Origin: Streptomonospora nanhaiensis | GTDB taxonomy: Bacteria; Actinomycetota; Actinomycetes; Streptosporangiales; Streptosporangiaceae | Reading direction: 5' to 3' | Length of the DNA stretch: 64,000 bases | NCBI RefSeq assembly: GCF_026642255.1 | Contig: NZ_CP113264.1 | Coordinates: forward strand, 1,178,001-1,242,000 | Part shown: positions 40,781-48,845 of the stretch, piece after piece | Numbering within the stretch: position 1 is the stretch's first letter | Layout: each line of letters begins with the position of its first letter | Translations under genes and position numbers: made by a program | Notes under the pieces: generated by a model | The model's database searches: none | What the model saw: the letters and a program-made list of their open reading frames with translations, nothing else | What the model was told of the DNA's origin: nothing

Positions 40781-41466
40781 TCCACTTCGAGAACGTCACC
40801 AAGCAGTACCCGACCCAGAAGCGTCCCGCGCTCGACGGTGTTTCCATCGACGTGGACAAGGGCGAGTTCGTCTTCCTGGTGGGCCCGTCCGGCTCCGGAA
40901 AGTCGACCTTTCTCCGCTTGGTGCTCAAGGAGGAGAAGCCCGACAAGGGACGCGTCCACGTCGCCGGCAAGGACCTCGCGCGGCTTTCCAACTGGAAGGT
41001 CCCGCACCTGCGCCGACGCATCGGATGCGTCTTCCAGGACTTCCGACTCCTGCCGAACAAGAACGTCTTCGAGAACGTCGCCTTCGCCCTGGAGGTCATC
41101 GGCAAGCCGCGGCGCTTCATCCGCAAGGTCGTGCCCGAGGTCGTCGAACTCGTCGGCCTGGAGGGCAAGGCCGGGCGCATGCCCAACGAGCTCTCCGGTG
41201 GTGAGCAGCAGCGCGTGGCCATCGCCCGCGCCTTCGTCAACCGCCCGCAGATCCTGCTGGCCGACGAGCCCACCGGAAACATCGACCCCGCGACCTCCAT
41301 CGGCATCATGAAGGTGCTGGACCGAATCAACCGCACGGGCACCACCGTCGTCATGGCGACACACGACGCCGCCATCGTCGACTCGATGCGCAAGCGCGTG
41401 ATCGAGCTTGAAGAGGGCCTGGTAGTGCGCGACCAGACGCGCGGCGTCTACGGCCAGGCGTACTGA
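40777..41466 (+). CDS. ftsE: Cell division ABC transporter ATPase FtsE
   Basis: 229 residues, the standard length. Walker A GPSGSGKS at 36-43, signature LSGGEQQR near 142-149, Walker B ILLADEP and the H-loop MATHD. FtsE with FtsX couples divisome signals to peptidoglycan hydrolase activation across the membrane. GTG 40777 gives the canonical VIHFENV start; an in-frame GTG at 40705 would add 24 residues absent from the family. ftsX follows after 58 bases. Confidence 0.96.
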   Translation: MIHFENVTKQYPTQKRPALDGVSIDVDKGEFVFLVGPSGSGKSTFLRLVLKEEKPDKGRVHVAGKDLARLSNWKVPHLRRRIGCVFQDFRLLPNKNVFENVAFALEVIGKPRRFIRKVVPEVVELVGLEGKAGRMPNELSGGEQQRVAIARAFVNRPQILLADEPTGNIDPATSIGIMKVLDRINRTGTTVVMATHDAAIVDSMRKRVIELEEGLVVRDQTRGVYGQAY

Positions 41467-41524
41467 CCTCCTTGCTGCGAGGACCGGCGCGGCAAAGCCC
41501 CGAAGGATGGACCTTTAACAGATC

Positions 41525-42436
41525 ATGCGAGCACAATTCGTTCTCTCCGAGACGTGGATCGGCCTGCGTCGAAACCTGACGATGACCATCGCCGTCATCA
41601 CGACGGTGGCCATCTCCCTCAGCCTGTTCGGTGCCGGTCTGCTGGTCAACCAGCAGGTCTCCGAGATGCGCACCTACTGGGACGAGCGGATCACGCTGAC
41701 CGTCTACATGTGCACCGACATCTCGCCGACCAGCATCTGCGAGGAGAACGGCGCGGCGACGGAGGAGGACCGCACCGAGCTGGCCGCCAAGCTGGACGGC
41801 ATGAACGAGGTCGACGGCTACGAGTACCTGACCCCGGCCCAGGCCTGGCAGGACTTCCAGGACCGGCTCGGCGCCTCCAACGAGGCCCTGGCCGGCGCCG
41901 CCCAGGAGGGCGACATCCCGGACAACTACCGGGTGCAGCTCACCGACCCGTCGCACTACGACACGGTGCGCGCGGCGGTCCAGGGGTCGCCCGGCGTCGA
42001 CAGCGTCTCCAACGACAGGGGCCTGCTGGAGCAGTTCTTCGGTCTGCTGGACGTCCTCAAGTGGGCCGCCCTGGTCGTCGCCCTCGTGCAGCTGGCCGCG
42101 GCCGCGCTGCTGATCGGCAACACGATCAGGCTCTCCGCCTACAGCCGCCGCCGGGAGACCGGCATCATGCGGCTGGTCGGCGCGTCCAACTTCTACATCC
42201 AGCTGCCGTTCCTCCTCGAGGGCGCGATCGCCGGTTTCGCCGGCGGTCTGATCGCCTCCGGGTTCATCGTGGCCACACGGTTCACGCTGCTCACCCGGAT
42301 CGAGGAGTGGTTCCAGTTCGACGTCGCCCTCGGCACGGGCGCGCTGATGTACGTCATCGGCGTGTCGATGATCCTCGGTGTGCTGCTGTGCGCCGTGACC
42401 TCGTTCCTCACCCTGCGCCGCTACCTGAAGGTCTGA
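41525..42436 (+). CDS. ftsX: Cell division protein FtsX
   Basis: 303 residues. Four membrane helices: one at 22-42, then three at about 178-200, 228-250 and 272-295, with a large extracytoplasmic loop after the first (residues 45-175). Two cysteines in that loop (YMCTDISPTSICEEN) may form a disulfide, as in mycobacterial FtsX. It partners FtsE to control cell-wall hydrolases. It is cotranscribed with ftsE. Confidence 0.96.
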   Translation: MRAQFVLSETWIGLRRNLTMTIAVITTVAISLSLFGAGLLVNQQVSEMRTYWDERITLTVYMCTDISPTSICEENGAATEEDRTELAAKLDGMNEVDGYEYLTPAQAWQDFQDRLGASNEALAGAAQEGDIPDNYRVQLTDPSHYDTVRAAVQGSPGVDSVSNDRGLLEQFFGLLDVLKWAALVVALVQLAAAALLIGNTIRLSAYSRRRETGIMRLVGASNFYIQLPFLLEGAIAGFAGGLIASGFIVATRFTLLTRIEEWFQFDVALGTGALMYVIGVSMILGVLLCAVTSFLTLRRYLKV

Positions 42437-42466
42437 CGCGGCCGCCGAGGGGCGGAAAGACCACAA

Positions 42467-42489
42467 CCGGGGGGCCTCGTGCCCCCCGG
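42467..42489 (+). terminator. Hairpin between ftsX and smpB
   Basis: A perfect 9-bp stem CCGGGGGGC/GCCCCCCGG with a CTCGT loop. It ends 20 bases before the smpB start, so it may terminate ftsEX or attenuate read-through. Confidence 0.55.
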
Positions 42490-42509
42490 ACGTATGAAGG
42501 GACAGACCT

Positions 42510-42977
42510 GTGGCACGGGAAACCGGGCACAAGCTCATCGCGCAGAACAAGCGAGCCCGGCACGACTACCACATCGACGAGACCTACGAGGCGGGTCTGG
42601 TCCTCACAGGCACCGAGGTCAAGTCGCTCCGGCAGGGCCGGGCCTCCCTCGTCGACGGCTTCGCCCACATCAACGACGGCGAGGTGTGGCTGGAGAACGT
42701 GCACATCCCGGAGTACTCGCAGGGAACCTGGACCAACCACGCGGCCCGGCGATCGCGTAAGCTACTCCTGCACCGCGAGCAGATCTCCCGGCTCATCGGG
42801 AAGACCCGGGAGCCCGGTCACACGCTGGTACCGCTTTCCCTGTACTTCAGCGACGGCCGGGCCAAGGTCGAGATCGCTCTGGCCCGCGGTAAGCGTGAGT
42901 ACGACAAGCGCCACGACATCGCCGAGCGCGAGGCGAAGCGGGACATGGAACGCGCGCTCCGCCGCCGCAACCGATGA
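42510..42977 (+). CDS. smpB: SsrA-binding protein SmpB
   Basis: 155 residues. An OB-fold core ([25 protein letters not shown]) and a basic C-terminal tail that acts in the decoding centre during trans-translation. It binds the tRNA-like part of tmRNA, whose gene ssrA lies 2.4 kb downstream. The start is GTG 42510 with GAAGGGA upstream. Confidence 0.97.
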   Translation: MARETGHKLIAQNKRARHDYHIDETYEAGLVLTGTEVKSLRQGRASLVDGFAHINDGEVWLENVHIPEYSQGTWTNHAARRSRKLLLHREQISRLIGKTREPGHTLVPLSLYFSDGRAKVEIALARGKREYDKRHDIAEREAKRDMERALRRRNR

Positions 42978-43000
42978 GGCGCCCGAAAGGAACACACACG

Positions 43001-44944
43001 GTGTCCCCCCGTCCCCTTGGCCGGTTCACGGCCGTCGGCAGCGCACTGATCCTCGCCGCCACCCTGGCCGCCTGCACACCGAACCCCAGTCCGGAGGTGG
43101 CGGTCAGGTCCTTCCTGCTCGCCTGGCAGGACGGGGACCACGAGGGGGCCGCGGCGTACACCGACGGCGACCCCGAAGAGGTCGCGGGCGCGCTCACGGA
43201 CATGCGCGAACAGCTCGACCTGGCGTCCCTGCGCTTCGGCCTGGGCCCCATCACCCGTGACGGCGACGCGGCCGACGCCGAGTTCGAGGTGCACGCGGAC
43301 CTCGGCATCGGCGACCCGACATGGAACTACACCGGCCGCATGCCCCTGGTGTGGGGCGCGGACGGCTGGAAGATCAGCTGGTCGTCGAGCGTCCTGCACC
43401 CCGACCTCAGCGAGAACGAGCGGCTGGCGGTCAGCTACGAGAGCCAGGAGCGCGGGCAGATCCTCGACCGCGAGGGCGAGCCGCTGGTCTCCGCGGACAG
43501 CGTGACCGCGTTCGGCGTGTTCCCCGCCGAGATGGAGGACAAGGAGGCCGGGGTCACCCAGCTCGCCGAACTCCTGGAGGAGGACCCCGACCCGCTCCTC
43601 AACCGCGTGCGCTCCGCCCCGCCCGAGCAGTTCCAGCCGCTCGTGCTCATGCGCGGCTCCAGCGTCGACGAGAACCTGCTGAGCGAGGCCGGGAGGATCT
43701 CCGGCGTCGACACGCAGGAGGTCGAGATCAACCTGACGCCGTCGATGGCGCCGTTCCTGCTGGGCGAGGTCGCCGGCACGTCCGAGCACCGGGTGTCCGC
43801 CCGTGTGCCGGGCCCCTACCAGGCGGGCGACACGATCGGGCTGAGCGGCCTCCAGAACATCTTCCAGCACGAGCTGGCGGGCTCCGGCACCACCCAGGTC
43901 GTCTCCCTGGACGACGGCGGAGAGGTCACCGACGTCCTCGACTCGTGGGCGGGGGAGCTCAGCGGGGTCATCGACACGACCCTGGACTCGGGCGTGCAGC
44001 GCGCCGCGGAGACGGCCCTGGAGACCCTGCCCGACAACGGCTACCTGGTGGCCGTGGACGCCGCCAGCGGCGAGGTCCTGGCAGCCGCCAACGCCTCCGG
44101 CAACACCACCGACGACGCGGCCCTCACCGGCTCCTACGAGCCCGGGGGAGCCTTCACGATGGTGTCGGCCCTGGCGGCGCTGGAGTCCGGCGCCACCACG
44201 CCCGACGGCGTCGTGCCGTGCGGTTTCTCGGCCGAGGTCGGCGGACGGACCTACGTCAACCCCAGCAGCGGGTTCCTGTCCGGGGAACCGGACCTGGCCC
44301 GCAACCTGGCCTTCATCTGCAACGTCGGGTTCGTGGAACTCGGCTCCGAGGTGGGGGCCGACGCCCTGGCCGAGACGTCGCAGAAGCTGGGCATCGGCGC
44401 CGAGTGGCAACTGCCCGTCCCCGCGTCCTCCGGCGCCGTCTCCATCGGCGGCGCCGACGAGGACGTCGCCTCCGCCATGATCGGCGAGCACGGCGTCCGG
44501 GTGAGCCCGCTGAGCATGGCGCTCGCGGCGGGCGCCGTCGCCGACGGCACCTGGCACGCCCCCACCCTGGTCCGGCAGGAGGGCCCGTCCCCGGCCGGGG
44601 CCGAGGCCCTGGACGAGGCCCACCTCGAGGTGGTGCGCACGGGGATGCGCGACGCCGTCGTCAACCGGATGCCCGAACTGCTCGCCGGCGGGGGAGAGGT
44701 GTACGGGCAGGCCGCCCGCACCGAGCAGGACGGCACCGCGCTGCACTGGTTCGTGGGCTACAAGGACGGGATCGCCTTCGCGGTCCTGGCCGAGGTGGAC
44801 CCGAGCATGACCGCGTGGTCGCAGTACGCGGTGGACGCCACGAACGTCTTCCTCAACACCCTGGCCTCCGGCGCTCCCGCTGAGGGGACGGTCCCGCTGG
44901 ACGGGGCCGAGCTCACCGGCGGCGAGGAGCAGGTCGGCTGGTAG
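43001..44944 (+). CDS. Penicillin-binding-protein-like lipoprotein with degenerate active site
   Basis: 647 residues. The signal peptide ends at lipobox LAAC (C25). An NTF2-like MecA_N domain (about 28-140), a PBP dimerisation domain (about 150-300) and a transpeptidase-like domain (about 320-625) follow. The catalytic motifs are lost: SxxK reads G383-A-F-T386, SxN reads ICN, and KTG reads R573-T-E. It therefore cannot act as an acyl-serine transpeptidase by the known mechanism and may be structural or regulatory. GTG 43001 has AAAGG upstream; ATG 42974, overlapping smpB as ATGA, is an equally in-frame alternative. Confidence 0.9.
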   Translation: MSPRPLGRFTAVGSALILAATLAACTPNPSPEVAVRSFLLAWQDGDHEGAAAYTDGDPEEVAGALTDMREQLDLASLRFGLGPITRDGDAADAEFEVHADLGIGDPTWNYTGRMPLVWGADGWKISWSSSVLHPDLSENERLAVSYESQERGQILDREGEPLVSADSVTAFGVFPAEMEDKEAGVTQLAELLEEDPDPLLNRVRSAPPEQFQPLVLMRGSSVDENLLSEAGRISGVDTQEVEINLTPSMAPFLLGEVAGTSEHRVSARVPGPYQAGDTIGLSGLQNIFQHELAGSGTTQVVSLDDGGEVTDVLDSWAGELSGVIDTTLDSGVQRAAETALETLPDNGYLVAVDAASGEVLAAANASGNTTDDAALTGSYEPGGAFTMVSALAALESGATTPDGVVPCGFSAEVGGRTYVNPSSGFLSGEPDLARNLAFICNVGFVELGSEVGADALAETSQKLGIGAEWQLPVPASSGAVSIGGADEDVASAMIGEHGVRVSPLSMALAAGAVADGTWHAPTLVRQEGPSPAGAEALDEAHLEVVRTGMRDAVVNRMPELLAGGGEVYGQAARTEQDGTALHWFVGYKDGIAFAVLAEVDPSMTAWSQYAVDATNVFLNTLASGAPAEGTVPLDGAELTGGEEQVGW

Positions 44945-45031
44945 CGGCCGGCGGGGCGCAGGCCCCGCCCTGTCGCGGCCGGCGGTCCCCGGCGGGCGGC
45001 GGGTCCGCGCAGGCCAAGGAGCGGCAAAGAA

Positions 45032-45062
45032 CGGTCCCCCCGGGCAACTCCCGGGGGGACCG
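45032..45062 (+). terminator. Hairpin terminator after the PBP-like gene
   Basis: A perfect 13-bp stem (45032-45044 with 45050-45062) around CAACT. A second hairpin GGCAGGA/TCCTGCC with an inner ATCTC/GAGAT stem lies at about 45118-45149. Nothing else is recognised between 44945 and 45270. Confidence 0.65.
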
Positions 45063-45274
45063 CTCGCGTCTTCCCCTGTGACTGGGACCGCCACGGGGGT
45101 AGCGGACCAGTACGTGGGGCAGGACCTCATCTCGGGGGAGATCCTGCCGGTTCCCACGAGGTCGGCCGGACCCTGCCGACCGCCCCCCGTGAGCCGCGTC
45201 GACCACTTCTCGCGTCCGCGCTCACGGGGGTTCTCCGCGTCCGGGAGGATTCGGGGCCCCGGACGGGAATCAGC

Positions 45275-45304
45275 TTGGCCCCCGTGCCGTTGTAAGGGTA
45301 GAGT
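45275..45304 (+). promoter_or_regulatory. Probable ssrA promoter
   Basis: TTGGCC (45275-45280) and TAGAGT (45299-45304) with an 18-base spacer. Transcription near 45311 would leave a 5' leader of about 64 bases to be removed by RNase P. Confidence 0.4.
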
Positions 45305-45374
45305 GATGGACGCACGGGCGTTCGACGCTCGCGTGTCGGCCGACCGTCTGACGGGAGGCTTTGACAATTTCACA

Positions 45375-45743
45375 GGGGGTGATCGGTTTCGACTTCGGTA
45401 GTCGTTCCAGGGGAAGCGGGTCGAGGGTTGCGTTTGTGACCTCGTTAATCCTGCATTCGCATAAACACAAGTGCCAATTCTAAGCGCACTGAGTTCGCTC
45501 TCGCTGCCTAAGCGATAGCGTCTCTGTCGACCTGAGCATGTCATCGGCCCAGGACTCGGCATCAACAAGGTGACTTACCGCTCAGATCAGGCCACGGGGC
45601 CTGAGCGGGACATTTTCGTGGCTGGGCCTGTCAGCGATGTGTCTGTGCAAGCGCTGGGGCCGAGTAGAACGACAGCGCAGACTGCACCCGGAGAAGCCCT
45701 GGCTCGGTGCTGAAGGACGCGGGTTCGATTCCCGCCACCTCCA
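45375..45743 (+). ncRNA. ssrA: Transfer-messenger RNA (tmRNA)
   Basis: The 5' end GGGGGTGATCGGTTTCGAC and 3' end GGTTCGATTCCCGCCACC form the tRNA-like domain, with a 7-bp acceptor stem (45375-45381 with 45736-45742, one G-U pair) and discriminator A at 45743; CCA is not encoded. The tag frame begins at GCC 45473 and ends at TAA 45509-45511, giving ANSKRTEFALAA, with the usual ALAA degradation signal. It rescues stalled ribosomes together with SmpB. Confidence 0.97.
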
Positions 45744-45749
45744 CTCGAT

Positions 45750-45801
45750 GACGGGACGGTCCCGTGCGACGGCTCATGCCGCCGCGCGGGGCCGTCCCGT
45801 C
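45750..45801 (+). terminator. tmRNA terminator hairpin
   Basis: Outer arms GACGGGACGG/CCGTCCCGTC pair perfectly, and inner CCC/GGG, GTGCG/CGCGC and CGGC/GCCG segments extend the stem. It is followed by GTTGTGT, a weak U-rich tail. Confidence 0.75.
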
Positions 45802-45938
45802 GTTGTGTCCGTGGACGCCTTCCCGGACCCGGCGCGAGGCTTCGCCTCGCGGTTCGCGGCCGGTTCGCGTCACCCCTGTTCCATGACGGCACGGCCCCGC
45901 CCGCGCGTGATCGCGCTCGCGGGGCCGTCCGTCGTTCC

Positions 45939-45974
45939 GGGCCCCGGTCCGCCGCAGTCGGCGGGCCGGGGCCC
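45939..45974. terminator. Second hairpin between ssrA and the padR operon
   Basis: A 16-bp stem (45939-45954 with 45959-45974) has one T-G wobble and a CAGT loop. It lies 34 bases before the PadR operator and insulates it from upstream transcription. The segment 45802-45938 shows nothing else. Confidence 0.6.
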
Positions 45975-46007
45975 TTCGTGTGCCCGGACCTGTATCTGTG
46001 CAGCGAT

Positions 46008-46054
46008 GCCACCTAGGTTGTAACTCTGACTAGGTGGCGATACTGTCTAGGTAG
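46008..46054 (+). promoter_or_regulatory. PadR promoter and operator
   Basis: TTGTAA (46018-46023) and TACTGT (46041-46046) are 17 bases apart. GCCACCTAG (46008-46016) and CTAGGTGGC (46030-46038) form a perfect 9-bp inverted repeat spanning the -35 and spacer, and CTAGGTAG at 46047-46054 repeats the right half-site 17 bases on. This is a typical layout for PadR self-repression. Confidence 0.7.
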
Positions 46055-46144
46055 TGAAGTCGAGCCACTGCTGGTGGCGGAGGCGAGGGGGAGCAGGTTC
46101 CGGATGACCGGTGCGTGCGGTTCCCGACGGAGGAGGACGCACGC

Positions 46145-46477
46145 ATGGACCGCCGCGCGAGCTGGCTCAAGGGGGTGCTGGACCTCCTGGTCCTGGCCAC
46201 CCTGACCGAGGGGGAGAGCTACGGCTACGAGATCTCCAAGCGCTTGGACGGGAGCGGGTTCGGCAGGATCCGCGGAGGCACGCTCTACCCGGTGCTCAAC
46301 CGGTTGGAAGAGGCCGGGCTGGTCGTCGCGGAGTATCGCGCCGCGCCGAAGGGGCCCGGCCGCCGCTACTACACACTGACCGACGGTGGACGTGCCTTCC
46401 TGCGGGAGCAGGGCGCGGCCTGGATGGAGTTCGACGCCTCGGTGCGCTCGGTACTCGTGGACGGAGAGACTGCATGA
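46145..46477 (+). CDS. PadR family transcriptional regulator
   Basis: 110 residues. A winged helix: LKGVLDLLVLATLTEGESYGYEI then the wing GGTLYPVLNRLEEAGLV and RRYYTLTDGG, with a short C-terminal helix of the PadR-s2 kind. ATG 46145 follows GGAGGAGG; the in-frame upstream 10 codons lack a ribosome site. It overlaps the downstream membrane-protein gene by 4 bases (ATGA), so the two are a coupled regulator-sensor pair. The upstream palindrome suggests self-repression. Confidence 0.94.
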   Translation: MDRRASWLKGVLDLLVLATLTEGESYGYEISKRLDGSGFGRIRGGTLYPVLNRLEEAGLVVAEYRAAPKGPGRRYYTLTDGGRAFLREQGAAWMEFDASVRSVLVDGETA

Positions 46478-47244
46478 GCGACTACTTCGGAGCCCTCGCC
46501 GCACGGCTGCGGGAGCACGGCGTGGACGGTGAGCGGTCCCGGGCGCTGCTGGACGACCTCTCCGCCCACGCGGCGGAGAGCGGTGCGGACCCCGAGGAGG
46601 AGTTCGGCCCGGTGGAGGAGTTCGCCTCGGCGCTGACCCGCGCCTCCGGCGAGGTGGACTCCGGCGGTACCGGGGCCGACCCGGAGGACGAGGCCCTCGT
46701 GTGGACCGCAGACGCCTTCGAGGCGCCCGCCCGGCTCAACGAGATGGGCGCCCAGGGATGGGAGGTGGAGCGGGTGGACAGGCTCGGCCGCTTCGTCAGC
46801 CGGAGGTCCGCGGAACGGCCCCAGACGTGGGAGTACCGCCAGGAGGTCGGCTCCGGGCGCGCGGACCGTGAAATCCTCGGGGACCGGCTGGCGCCCGGGG
46901 GCTGGGAGCCGTGCGGGCGCTGGTCCGTCCTCTCCTACTTCAAGCGTCCCGGTGCGGTCACCGCGGGGCCCGGCGCGGAGTTGGACTCCCCGCCGGCGCC
47001 CGGCGGACGCCGCTACTTCTTCGGCCGCAAGGGGGTGCTCGTCATCGGAGCCTCCCTCACGGTCGCCCTCGTCGCGGGCGGGTGGTCGGTGCTGAACCTG
47101 GTGTCCGGCGTCGCCGACGCGGAGGGCGCCGCGGACCTGGCCGGGTTCGCCACCGGGGCCGTGGTGGGGGCGATCGCCGTCCTCCTCCCGGTCTGGGGCG
47201 CCGTCCGCCTGGCGGCGGCCCGGCGGGAGCGCTCCGGAGGCTGA
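46474..47244 (+). CDS. HAAS/DUF1700-like membrane protein paired with PadR
   Basis: 256 residues. The N-terminal 55 residues (YFGALAARLREHG, HAAESGADPEEEFG) resemble the small helical domain, called HAAS or DUF1700, typical of PadR partners. A middle beta-rich region (GWEVERVDRLGRF, WEYRQEV) resembles DUF2812. Two membrane helices follow at about 186-206 and 222-245. It is translationally coupled to padR and likely senses an envelope or small-molecule signal for it. Both domain names are from memory of motif pattern, not a search. Confidence 0.75.
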   Translation: MSDYFGALAARLREHGVDGERSRALLDDLSAHAAESGADPEEEFGPVEEFASALTRASGEVDSGGTGADPEDEALVWTADAFEAPARLNEMGAQGWEVERVDRLGRFVSRRSAERPQTWEYRQEVGSGRADREILGDRLAPGGWEPCGRWSVLSYFKRPGAVTAGPGAELDSPPAPGGRRYFFGRKGVLVIGASLTVALVAGGWSVLNLVSGVADAEGAADLAGFATGAVVGAIAVLLPVWGAVRLAAARRERSGG

Positions 47245-47376
47245 GGGGGCTCCCGGGCGCGCGCCCGCGGCGCCCCGGCCTCCCTTCCGCCGCCGGGTCG
47301 GAAGAAGTAGCCTCGTGGTCCCCTGGCCCGCGACCCGGCGGGCACGCGGAGCGCCTTCGACACGAGAGTTCTGCCG

Positions 47377-48180
47377 ATGCCGAACAAGACAGCCGAGTCC
47401 CTCAACGCGAACCGTTCGTCCCTGGCGCACAAGGTGCGCTACGCGTTGCGCAACCCCGGAAGGGTGGTGCCCTATGTGCGCCGGTCCGTCCGGGACTGGA
47501 GACTGCGGATGGCCCACCGCGACCACGTGGACTACTACCGGGCGGTGATGGCCTCCGACGCGGCCAGGGACCCCAGGGCCGCGGTGGGCAGCCGGAACGA
47601 GGAACGCTGGCTGGCCCTGGGGCGGATGCAGTTCGACTACCTGGTCGAGCACGGCCTCGAACCCGGGCACCGGATGCTGGACATCGGCTGCGGCAACCTG
47701 CGGGCGGGGTGGCGGCTGATCGACTACCTGGACGAGGGGGGCTACTACGGGATCGACATCTCCCCGGACATCCTCATCGCCGCCAAGGGGGTCCTCGTGG
47801 AGCGGGGGCTCCAGTCCAAGCTGCCGCACCTGACGATCACGCGGGACCTGACGTTCTCGTTCCTGCCCGAGGGCCGCTTCGACGTGGTGCACGCGCACAG
47901 CGTGTTCTCCCACTCGCCGATCGAGGTGATCGACGAGGCCCTGGCGAACGTGGAGAGGATCCTGGCGCCGGGCGGGTTCTTCGACTTCACGTTCGACCGG
48001 ACCGAGGGCGAGGAGCACCAGGTGCTGCGCGAGGACTTCTACTACCGCACCGACACGCTGATCGCCCTGGCGGAGAAGCACGGGCTCGACGCGCGCTTCA
48101 TGGAGGACTGGGAGGAACGGCCGCACGGCCAGTCCAAGATCCGCGTCACCGCCCGTGGGCCCCGGTCCGAGGCAGGCTGA
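47377..48180 (+). CDS. Class I SAM-dependent methyltransferase
   Basis: 267 residues. SAM-binding motif I is MLDIGCGNLRAGWRL near residues 108-122, followed by YYGIDIS (acidic ribose-binding Asp), and the post-motif block FDVVHAHSVFSH. A basic N-terminal 55 residues could contact a membrane or nucleic acid. Substrate unknown; cell-envelope sugar or lipid methylation is possible. Its own upstream gap is 132 bases. A shared terminator separates it from the convergent small gene. Confidence 0.88.
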   Translation: MPNKTAESLNANRSSLAHKVRYALRNPGRVVPYVRRSVRDWRLRMAHRDHVDYYRAVMASDAARDPRAAVGSRNEERWLALGRMQFDYLVEHGLEPGHRMLDIGCGNLRAGWRLIDYLDEGGYYGIDISPDILIAAKGVLVERGLQSKLPHLTITRDLTFSFLPEGRFDVVHAHSVFSHSPIEVIDEALANVERILAPGGFFDFTFDRTEGEEHQVLREDFYYRTDTLIALAEKHGLDARFMEDWEERPHGQSKIRVTARGPRSEAG

Positions 48181-48380
48181 GGCAGGGGTCCTGTCCGCGC
48201 CACCGGGGCCCGGCGGCCGCTGTCCGCCGTCCCGAGCCGTCCGCTCCTGATGAATCTACGTCGTAAAGGCCGCAGGGGGTGCCATGCCCCGTTCCGATGG
48301 GGCGGCCGGTCCCGGTGCGTACCCACGTGCGGCGCGGACGCGTCGCCGCGGCGCCTCCCGGCGGCCCGGTCCCGGGCACG

Positions 48381-48414
48381 GACGGGGGCGGCGCCGAGCG
48401 GAGCCGCCCCCGTC
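48381..48414. terminator. Bidirectional hairpin terminator
   Basis: A perfect 12-bp stem (48381-48392 with 48403-48414) between the methyltransferase gene and the convergent small gene. Confidence 0.7.
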
Positions 48415-48432
48415 GGCGCGGACGCGCGGTCC

Positions 48433-48741
48433 TCACGCCTCGGTGGCCCCCACCAGCCAGGCGACCTTGTGGGCCGTGACCCCGAGGCTCCCGCTGCTGC
48501 CGAGGTGGACCCCGAACGAGGCGAGGAACGCGTAGTCGAATTCCCTGCGTTCACAGATCACGTCCTCGACCGCGCAGGTGGACGCCGGGTTGCTCACCCG
48601 AAGGTAGGGCGAGCGGCCGTCGACCACGTCCGCCCGGACGGAGTAACGGGACAGTTCGCCGGCGAGTTTGCCGAGGTGCCCGTGTTCCTCGGAGGCCTCC
48701 TGGGCCGGCTGCTCGTCCTCGGTCTGTCTCGACTGGGCCAT
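48433..48741 (-). CDS. Small protein of unknown function
   Basis: 102 residues, soluble and acidic. The N-terminal 30 residues are disordered. Residues 40-85 have an alternating pattern (VVDGRSPYLRVSNPA, CAVEDVICERREFDYAF) like a small alpha/beta domain, with two cysteines eight residues apart. ATG 48741 has AAAGGA 7 bases upstream. The upstream 100 bases include an unusually AT-rich patch (48797-48820) likely to hold its promoter. Not recognised. Confidence 0.75.
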   Translation of the reverse strand: MAQSRQTEDEQPAQEASEEHGHLGKLAGELSRYSVRADVVDGRSPYLRVSNPASTCAVEDVICERREFDYAFLASFGVHLGSSGSLGVTAHKVAWLVGATEA

Positions 48742-48845
48742 GGCGCAGATCCTTTCGTGTCGAGCGCGGGTGCTCTCCTCGATGCCCTGCCGCCATTGTG
48801 ACTCAAGGTTATAATACCGTTACGCACCCGGATGGCGACACGCCG

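Noticed and set aside
45361..45366. TTGACA as the ssrA promoter -35
   Set aside because: It lies only 9 bases before the mature tmRNA 5' end, so it would start transcription inside the RNA. The pair at 45275-45304 fits better.
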